From the NCBI GenBank assembly GCA_037893245.1, contig JBAIAA010000603.1, positions 434,001-498,000 of the forward strand: DNA of 64,000 nucleotides, written 5' to 3'. The notes under the pieces were generated by a model that made no database searches, was not told the origin of the DNA, and worked only from the letters and a program-made list of their open reading frames with translations. The translations under genes and the position numbers were made by a program. This document shows, piece after piece, positions 56,770-64,000 of the stretch. The DNA is from Crossaster papposus (taxonomy: Eukaryota > Echinodermata > Asteroidea > Velatida > Solasteridae). Positions within the stretch are counted from its first letter, which is position 1. Every line of letters begins with the position of its first letter.

Positions 56770-57400
56770 GCTCAGAGAAACCGGTGTATGCAGGCATACT
56801 TCAAGGAATGATCAGTAAAAATTGTTTTTTTGATCAATTCTAGAGTTAGCTGCAGTGAATCAGAACTCATTCTATGTGGGAAGGGGAGGGTGTTTATGGG
56901 AGTTGTCACAAGTCAGAACTTTTTCTCATCGTTTTCGTTATTTTTTTTGGAGATGCTGAAGCAGTTCTGCTGCGTTTTTGTAGGTGTGTGGCTGGTCTAC
57001 AGAGATGAATCTGTATAATTTATGATGTGCTGGTATGCCAGCAGTGTGGTTGCGTAACTATCCCGCCCAGAGCGTAATTCTTAATTTAAGGTTTTTTTGC
57101 TAGTGATATACGCTTCACATCAGGCCACATTTTTTTCGCGAGATTGCAGTCTGTAGGAATGGGGGGGGGGGGGGGGGGGGGGGTTTCTTGTACAAGTTTC
57201 AAAAGAACCCCCTCCGTGCTTTTCGTTATTTTTTTGAGACGCGGAAAATGTTCTGCTGACAAGTATCATATGGATTGTATTTGTGACTGGTCTATACAGA
57301 GATAGATCTGTAATTGTACGTTAACTAGTGGGTATGCTAGAAAGTGGTTGTTTGACTGGTCTCTCCAGAGCGTAGTTCTTAACTCTTTTTTTTTTTTTTT
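56770..57400. repeat. Two diverged 288-bp repeats (Penelope-type LTR-like units)
   Basis: TTTTCGTTATTTTTTT ... GTTCTGCTG, then CTGGTCTA-ACAGAGAT-ATCTGTA, then CCAGAGCGTA-TTCTTAA occur in order at about 56930-57090 and again at 57220-57385, offset 288 bp. ACCGGTGTRTGCAGGC at 56780 recurs in the same orientation at 59249, on the other side of the RT, and GGTTCTGCTGA recurs near 59384. Such tandem or partial direct repeats around the RT recall the pseudo-LTRs of Penelope-like elements. Poly(G) (57162-57183) and poly(T) (57385-57401) runs interrupt them. Confidence 0.55.
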
Positions 57401-57827
57401 TTGTAAGATACGCATCTGGGGGTCAGTTCTAGCCACATTATCTCTGCTAGATGACAGTCAGTGGTTGGAGTTCGTGGACGGGCAAATACATCAAACGTCT
57501 GCAGGCCAATTGGGTTAGACATTCCCTAAAAGCGGGAGTTTCAAACCCTGTCTCGGGTTTTGGCGACGCGATGACTGGTTTGTGTATTGCAACAGTGGTC
57601 CCTTTGTTTTTCGTTCACACAGTGATTGATTATTACCGGTGATAATATGCCGTCCCCTCTTTTTTCCCCTTTTTTGGAAGGGGAGCAGGGCATATTTTCT
57701 GTGCTATATCATGCACTTCATCAGTCACCTTCTTATCATTTTCCCTTCCTTGTTTTTATTTGTGTGTCGGTTTATATGACGCGTGGCAAGGACAAGGGGG
57801 GGGGGGGTTTGACTTATTTATTTTGTT

Positions 57828-59150
57828 TTAGTCTTGAGATCCATTTCTTTGATCATTGTTTTGTTCTTTCAATAGTTCCAATAGGATTTGCAGATTCTCC
57901 TCATCAAGATTTTGTTCCTCTTGGTTGGATTGTGGAGATGCTTTAGTCCTAGATCGAACAAGTTCTTCTTTTATGTTTTTGTGCCGTTTGTATGCCAGGA
58001 TGGGTTGGGTATCAAATATCCTATTCAGATATTCATTTTCGCTAATCAAGGGCCAGTGTTTGAGGATAGCCCGTTTGAGGGCTGGGTGCGTATGGTAGGA
58101 CGAACACCAGTGGGATATTGTTTTTGTTTTTTTCACGCTTAGGGTCCGCGGGAGTCTTGCCCCTTTGAGAAAGGAGGGCTAGGTCTTCGTTTGTGTATCC
58201 GCGCTATTGAAGTTTGTCTTTGAAGAATTCAACCCTCTCCTCAAAGTCTTTTAAATGGGTACATATACGTTTGTATCTGGTCACTTCGCCCTTGATTAAT
58301 CCGCCAAATACCGACTTAGGGTGTGCTGAATCTCGAGCTAGGTACTGAAATGTATCAGTTTTTTTGGTAGCGACTCGAGTATCCAATATCCCTTCATGTA
58401 TGAATCGTTCGCCTTTGTAGATAATAAGGTCGAGAAAAGTGACTTGGCGGTGCGAGATCTCAGACGTGAACTTCAGCGTGGGATGAATTTTATTAAGTGA
58501 TTGCACTAGGTCAGCAGCCTGCTTTTCATTTCCGTTAAAGATTATAAGAACATCGTCTCTATATCTCATGTAGCTCACAATTGAAGGATTGTGAGGAAGG
58601 AATTTTGTCTTGTTCGTATTTGAATAGGGTTATGTCACAAATCTCCGGACTGCATTCGCTGCCCATGGCCACGCCAATTTTTTGTCTGAAAAACTTGCCA
58701 TTGAATTCAAACGTGTTTCGACGCGTAATGAGTTCAAGGAGACTTCGCGTGTGGTCTGTCGTGGGCTTGGGTATTGCGTATAGTCTGTCGTCGGCCATTG
58801 AAAGTGCGTCACAAACTGATTCAATTGCCTCATCTTATGGGCAGTTAGTGTACATGGATACTATATCCAGTGTTATCAATAAGTTATCTTGCTCCAATGT
58901 CAGGTTATTTAGTTTTTCAAGCACATGCCCGGAATCGCGTGTGTATCTGCTTTGCTGTTTGACAATTGGGAGCAAGAAATAGTCTATGTATTTGGATATG
59001 GATTGAGTCGGTCCTCCGCAACCACTAATGATTGGCCTCCCCACGAACCGTGTTCCTTCTGGTACTTTTTTGTGAACTTTCGGTAGGAGGTAAAGGCAAG
59101 ATGTTTTAATGTCGTGTCGTGGATTTCGAGCTCAAACTTTTTCTCTTTTT
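57828..59150 (-). pseudogene. Penelope-like reverse transcriptase, no endonuclease seen
   Basis: The minus strand encodes, in changing frames, CLYLLPKVHK, GRPIISGCGGPTQSISKYID, LITLDIVSMYTNCP (motif A), MGSECSPEICDI, MRYRDDVLIIFNG (catalytic YRDD), VTFLDLIIYKG and, after an in-frame TAG (near 58205) and a frameshift, PALKRAILKHWPLI and ILAYKRHKNIKEELVRSR. This order is diagnostic of Penelope-like elements, whose RT is related to telomerase. The GIY-YIG endonuclease that usually follows is not found before the frame ends at 57828. Stops and frameshifts make it a pseudogene. It lies wholly inside the long-TIR element and opposite to the host LINE. Confidence 0.82.
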
Positions 59151-59998
59151 TTGGAATAGTGTCGTAATCAAAAAGAATGAAATAATAAAGCAATCTCTAA
59201 AAAAATAAAAATTATATAATAATTTGTTTTTAAGAGTAGTGGTAGAGACCGGTGTGTGCAGGCCGATATTAAGAGATATCCTTTGAAGAAGGATAAGAAG
59301 GGGGTTCGTGCACGTGTCGGTTGCACCACAATTAACCCCTTTTTTTTTAATTTGTTTTGCTTTGTATTTAATGGGGGAGGTTCTGCTGAAAAGGGCGCCT
59401 TATTGGGATTCCTGATTAAACGTGTGCAACAAGAGTGCCTTCTTTTTAAGAAATGTTTTGTTTTTTATTTTTACCAAAAAAAAGGATTGTGTTTAGTAAA
59501 GCTGTTGAAAAATAAAACCTTGTTTTTATAGTTAAGGTTAAATTGTGTTTCGAGATGTGTGGAGTGAGGAATAGCTATATTCGTTTCTTGTGAGTTTAGG
59601 GAAATTGTACACTGAATCTTTCTAAATGAATTATTCATCAAATCACTAATAATTATGTTGTAATTAGTCTTAATTAGTGATAATTAGTTATAAGCATCAG
59701 TCTACTTTGACTTTAAAGTAAAACATACATAACTCGAACCCTATCAATAATTAATATAGGGCCGAATACAGCACTCAACTGAAAAAAAATAGCCACATAA
59801 TTTTTAAAAAGATTTTATATGCAAATTAGGCACCAAATTAGATTTATGCAAATTAGGTACCCTTCCAAGATAATTTTCAGGTGTCACTCCTTCTAAATAT
59901 CTTCCCTAGGACCAAAAGAATATATCTACCAAGTTTGGTGCTTTGGGCCAGTCGGTCACGATCTCGTCAAAATTTGGACCTAAGCAACCTGACTATAA

Positions 59999-62362
59999 GT
60001 GTACCTCTCCTGGTAAAGATAATATATGTAATAATATCATCAAACATATCCCTCTGAAAGCCCGTGGCTTTCTCCTCATCATTTTTAACATAATATGGAA
60101 AACTTCTCAATGCCCAAGCACATGGAAGGAAGCTATTCTCGTTCCTATTTTAAAACCTGGCAAAAGTCCCTCCGATCCTAAGTCATATAGACCTATAGCC
60201 CTCACCTCCACATTCTGTAAGATCATGGAACGTATGGTTAATAACAGACTCATCTGGCACCTGGAAAAACATAATCTACTTAGTACTCATCAGAGTGGTT
60301 TTCGTAAAGGAAGGAGTACTAAAGATCACATCATTAACCTAGAGTCTAACATAAATAAAGCTTTTGCCAACAAGGAAAGCACCCTCGCTGTCTTTTTAGA
60401 CCTTGAAAAGGCATATGACATGGTATGGCCAAAAGGCATAATCATTAAACTTCACTCTCTTGGAAATATGGATGTATTACTAAATGGATTGATGATTTCC
60501 TTACTAATAGAAAAATTCAAGTAAATATCAATGGTACCTATTCTGACTCGCACAATGTCAATATTGGCATTCCCCAAGGAAGTGTCATCAGCCCCATTCT
60601 TTTTAACATAGCTATCAACGGTCTATCTGAAGTCATAAACGGAATCAACATCTCCCAATATGCCGATGATATAGTTATTTGGAAGTCCAATAGAAACATA
60701 AACTTTATCAACATAAAAATCCAACAAAATTTAAACGATATCTCTGCCTGGTGTGATAGATGGGGTTTTAAAATATCCATTCTTAAAACCTTTGCGACTC
60801 TTTTTACACAAAAACGCAATGCTTCCTGTAAATTACAGATAAAATACTGATATTAAATTTCAGACGTCTATTAAATTTCTGGGTATTATTTTCGACAACA
60901 AACTTAACTGGAAAGACCATATAAATTATATTGTCAACAGATGCAAATCCAAACTCAATATCTTGAGATGTGTTAGCGGAAAGGACTGGGGAGCGGATTG
61001 CTGTATTCTCTTTCAACTATACAAAACACTTATCAAACCAATTCTGGACTATGGATGTGAAGCCTTTAATTCAGCGGCCATGGAACATAAACAGAAATTA
61101 GACAGCATACAATATCAGGCTCTGAGAATATGCTCCGGAGCCCTCTACGGGACTTCGTGTCAGAAACTACAAGTAGAGTGTGGTGAACCCCCATTATGTT
61201 TTCGTCGCAGTTTTCTCTGCAATCTCTACAATATTAAACTCAACATGCACAATTCTCACCCCAACAAGTATGTCCAAACAGCTGGCAGAAACATTATTTT
61301 GCTGAAAAATGGAAAAATAGTCTACATCACACACCTTTTGAAGCCAGATCCAGTCAACCTCACTTCAACATTTTCCCATTACATAACCCTTTTCCTTACT
61401 GGCATTACACAAAACCAGACATATCGGCCGAAATCTTCAACCGCATTAAACACATATCGAACATCAATGAAAAGGGCATCATTGCTGCAGAAACAATACA
61501 TACCCAGTGGGGAAATTCACTCCACATCTACACTGACGGATCACTTAATCCTACTACCAACACAGTCGGATGTGGAATCTATATTCCTCAATTCAGTTAT
61601 TCCAAGAGTATTAAACTAAACAATGAGGCTTCTATTTTTACAGCGGAACTCTTTGCTATTCTGTTAGCTGTGGAATGGATTGAAGATGTTCAGCCCATGC
61701 ACACCTGCATCTTCAGTGACTGTTTAAGTGCAATTCAAGCCATCTCACACCCTATTCCCAGCAATAAAATTGTATGTGACATTAGACATACCTTGATAAG
61801 CATTCAAAACCAAGCTAATAGGGTCACCTTTGAGTGGATACCAGGACATTGCGGTATTTATGGGAATGAAAAAGTAGACCAGATTGCCAAAAAATCCACC
61901 AGGAAAACTAATATTGACTATAAATTACCCCTCACAATTACAGAAGCTAAACATCATCTTAAGGACCACCTCAAACAAACATGGCAAATGGAATGGAATA
62001 ATTCAAAATATTCTACCTTAAAAAATATACAACCCACTATTTCCACCCACTTAAACTCATGGGATCTCCCACGCTGGCAGGAAATAAAGATTCACAGACT
62101 TCGGCTGGATACATGTAAAAACCTTAACAGTTTCTTTAAAAAAATAGGTAAACATCCTGATGGACTTTGCGAAACATGCAACACTTATGATAATGTCGAA
62201 CATTTTCTCACAACATGTAAAAAATTTGAACATAATAGACAAATACTTAAAAAATCACTTAAATTTACTTCTGACCAAATGACACTTAAAAATTTGTTAA
62301 ACTCAAAACACAGCATCCTTCATACATTAAATTTCATTAAAGAAACTAACAGTGATATTTAA
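59999..62362 (+). pseudogene. LINE ORF2, RT and RNase H part, 3' of the insertion
   Basis: After the TIR element ORF2 continues with CTSPGKDN, SYRPIALTST, HQSGFRKGRSTKDHI and FLDLEKAYD; then, one frame over from about 60470, NIGIPQGSVISPILF and the catalytic SQYADDIVIW (near 60660). Further frame changes near 60850 and 61290 precede the RNase H: YTDGS near 61530, FTAELFAILLAVEW, FSDCLSAIQA and HCGIYGNEKVDQIA, with the acidic residues in place. The C-terminal CETC...VEHFLTTC Cys/His motif is intact. The frameshifts show that the copy is dead even without the insertion. Confidence 0.9.
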
Positions 62363-63106
62363 CTTAATCCTTTTCACAAACAACACCAACCAACCATGTA
62401 CATTTCCTTATAATATATGTTTCACATCCACACCCACAGTATACAAATCATTCCATATTGTCTTTCTATACAATGCATGTGCTCTTGTTTCATCCTACAC
62501 ACATGCCTTGCTCGCACTGGTCTCATCGCTGCTTTCTTTGCATGTTTTGCCTCTACAATTCACATACAAATTTGTTTGATTCACATGTATCTTCTTTTCT
62601 TTTTATTTTCAAATAGTCATTACCCTCAAGACGTCATTGGATAGCTAACTTCTTGTAGCAGGTTGTTTTTTGATCTTTTTTCCCTTCCCTTCCCACTCCA
62701 ACTCTGAAGCTCAAGCAAAGTCTACACGTATGTAACAAAAATCAAAAAATCAAAAAAATCAAAAAAAAAAAAAAAAATCAAAAAAAAAAAAAAAAAAAAA
62801 AAAAAATAGAAAAAAGAAAAGAGAAGAGAGAAAAAAGAAAAAAGAAAAAAGAAAAAAGAAAAAAGAAACAAAATAGAAACAAAATAGAAACAAAATAGAA
62901 AGTAGAAAAAAAAGAAGAAAGTATAAGAAAAGAAAAGAGAAGAAGAAAGAAAAAGGAAGAGAAAAGTAAAAGAAAAGAAAAAAGAAGGAAAAGAAAAAGA
63001 AAAAAGTAGTTTAACAAGCTCTCTACTGGACCGCAAGACTACAGCAACTGGCACAAAGGGCACACAGATTGCCAGAAGTGCCATTAACCACCACCAACCA
63101 ACCAAC
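62363..63106 (+). other. LINE 3' region with A-rich and purine-rich tract
   Basis: The segment holds a poly(A)-rich block (62755-62806) and a long GAAAA-type purine tract to 63005. A short unique piece follows and ends in CCACCAACCAACCAACC. If the 15-bp target duplication is correct, all of this is LINE 3' untranslated region and the CCAA repeat is the tail. Phe/Leu-rich open frames on the minus strand are artefacts of the purine tract. Confidence 0.6.
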
Positions 63107-63206
63107 CAACTTTGGATGAAGGCCTTCACATGTGCAAAGAATAAACGAAATCCATAAAAAAAAATCTGCCACCACTTCTTTGATTTTTAGAGCAACTCAG
63201 TCTTAA

Positions 63207-63603
63207 AGGGATCGTATACGTTTGGTAATTACTCCAAAAATTAATGGCAGTAAAAACTTACTTGGTTACAGTTATAAAGCAGCTTTGGATAGTATAATGC
63301 ATTTTTAAAAACTACTACTTCGAAGTACTGCGGTTATGGAAAAAGATATCACTTGTTATCCCAAAAAAAATGAATCTGAGAAGCGTTACCGTGCAGAGCG
63401 ACGTTTCTCAGATTGTGTATTCCAATGCAGATTATTCTCAGCGTGGACATAACCGCTCCAGATTTTCTGCAATATCTCAAAATCGCTACCACCTTTTGAA
63501 ATGAAATTGTTACAGGTTAGTTTTTGGTACATGTATATATCTATAACTAAATAGAATTGAAACAAACAGTGGTTTCAATTACCAAACGTATACGACGATC
63601 CCT
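63207..63603. mobile_element. TTAA MITE with AGGGATCGTATACGTTTGG ends
   Basis: The left end AGGGATCGTATACGTTTGG and the inverted right end AGGGATCGTCGTATACG share the following TTTGGTAATT with a 3-base indel. TTAA flanks at 63203-63206 and 63604-63607. Internal inverted motif TCTGAGAAGCG / CGTTTCTCAGA (about 63374-63413). The 397-bp element has no ORF. Its ends and interior resemble abundant TTAA MITEs that I associate with sea-star genomes; this is from memory, unchecked. Confidence 0.88.
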
Positions 63604-63934
63604 TTAAGTGCAGTCGTAAGCCTGAGAAAATCTGAAGGAGTACGTGCGCGCTATACAGTACAGCTATATGCAGGCCTGCACTCTTGCACCATGAAACAGT
63701 CGTTGATGGTCGCTCAAAAAGCTATTGTCGTGTCCCCCGTCTTCGCACAGTGTGCTCTTTATGTGAGACGGGTGCCGTTTATACGCCAGCAATCATTTGA
63801 AAACAGACAGAGGGGAACATTGTTTTAAAAAGCTGTTCGAAATTGCTCGGATTTGCAACCCCAAAAAACCGTGAGTACCAATGAAGCCAAAATAGTGGTA
63901 CAACTATAGAATGCAGGGCCACTCCATTCTATAT

Positions 63935-64000
63935 CCGCGCATCCATGGCTGCGTGGATGCGCGGTCACGTCACCGCGCATCCATGGCTGTGTGGATGCGC
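63935..64000. repeat. Two tandem GC-rich hairpins at window end
   Basis: CCGCGCATCCATGGCTGCGT and GGATGCGCGG (63935-63964) form a stem of 11 bp. The same hairpin, with one changed loop base, starts again at 63973 and is cut by the end of the window. The repeat spacing is 38 bp, so a tandem array may continue outside. Confidence 0.8.

Larger units (their letters stand above)
56230..59995. mobile_element. 3.77-kb long-TIR element with TAA duplication
   Basis: Left end TAGTCAGGTAGCTTAGG and inverted right end TAGTCAGGTTGCTTAGG open imperfect terminal repeats of about 150 bp (shared GTGACCGACTGGCCCAAAGC and GGTACCTAATTTGCATAA). TAA occurs at 56227-56229 and 59996-59998; deleting the element and one TAA gives the LINE frame and the codon spacing of the 24-30 kb copy. 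A 3-bp TAA duplication fits PIF/Harbinger, though other superfamilies also duplicate 3 bp. No DDE transposase is seen. The interior contains a Penelope-like RT on the minus strand with its own repeat units. Confidence 0.85.
53060..63106 (+). mobile_element. I-superfamily-like LINE, near full length, interrupted
   Basis: Two ORFs, ORF1 with zinc knuckles and ORF2 with APE endonuclease, RT and RNase H, are followed by a 3' region ending in CCAACCAACC. CAACTTTGGATGAAG occurs just before (53045-53059) and just after (63107-63121), a 15-bp target duplication, although its first few bases merge with the CCAA tail. Without the 3.77-kb insert the LINE is about 6.3 kb. The first bases (ACATGATAAGG) would be its 5' end, giving a 5' leader of about 215 bp. 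The minus-strand copy at 23.8-30.3 kb is the same family. Confidence 0.8.

Noticed and set aside
56230-59995. TA or AT 2-bp duplication (mariner-like) for the long-TIR element
   Set aside because: Those options leave the LINE frame broken or one codon too long compared with the paralogous copy; only the 3-bp TAA gives matching spacing.
62722-63129. Phe-rich ORFs resembling a membrane protein
   Set aside because: They are read through the purine-rich tract in the LINE 3' region on the opposite strand.

Overview
The window is eukaryotic DNA, most likely from a marine invertebrate deuterostome, and an echinoderm is my best guess. The grounds are many diverged mobile elements, a tRNA-derived SINE with an L2-type tail, Ngaro-type tyrosine-recombinase retroelements, and a TTAA-flanked MITE whose ends resemble families I associate with sea stars. 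There is no convincing intact single-copy host gene, no bacterial operon, no rRNA gene and no CRISPR array. Almost everything I can support is a transposable element, an insertion into one, or a tandem repeat, and several loci are nests three layers deep.

Layout. At 0.5-1.65 kb a palindromic hAT-like MITE carries a solo LTR. At 1.7-8.2 kb, on the minus strand, lies a Ngaro-like retroelement (gag, RT-RNase H, tyrosine recombinase, SGNH hydrolase). Its hydrolase ORF is cut in two by about 2.2 kb of foreign DNA. From 11.3 to 23.4 kb there is a nest: an outer element ending in CACTGTTAAAAA contains a candidate 10.7-kb element with CTATTTGCACTG termini and, next to it, a 333-bp deletion derivative. 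The large element holds a LINE remnant, a SINE and a 76/87-bp satellite interrupted by a Kolobok-type THAP element and a TTAA MITE. A decayed I-superfamily-like LINE lies at 23.8-30.3 kb (minus); its ORF1 has grown a 35-copy 15-bp repeat and has been hit by two insertions. Minisatellites and small MITEs occupy 31-37 kb. A candidate 3.4-kb TIR element lies at 39-42.4 kb, a Harbinger-like element at 42.6-45.2 kb, and a 4.5-kb relative of the first MITE family at 45.9-50.5 kb.

From 53.06 to 63.11 kb is a nearly full-length plus-strand LINE of the same family as the 24-30 kb copy. It has a 15-bp target duplication and an intact ORF1. Its ORF2 is split by a 3.77-kb long-TIR element flanked by TAA. 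That element in turn holds a Penelope-like reverse transcriptase without a visible endonuclease. A TTAA MITE and two GC-rich hairpins close the window.

The main value of the window is as a stratigraphic record. Target duplications and paralogous copies let several insertions be removed on paper, leaving the expected reading frame, which fixes the order of events. The most unusual structures are the TIR-flanked Penelope-like insert, the tandem arrangement of large elements with their own miniature or ends-only derivatives sharing target sites, and the split hydrolase of the Ngaro-like element. All family assignments are from motif recognition by eye; none was checked by database search.
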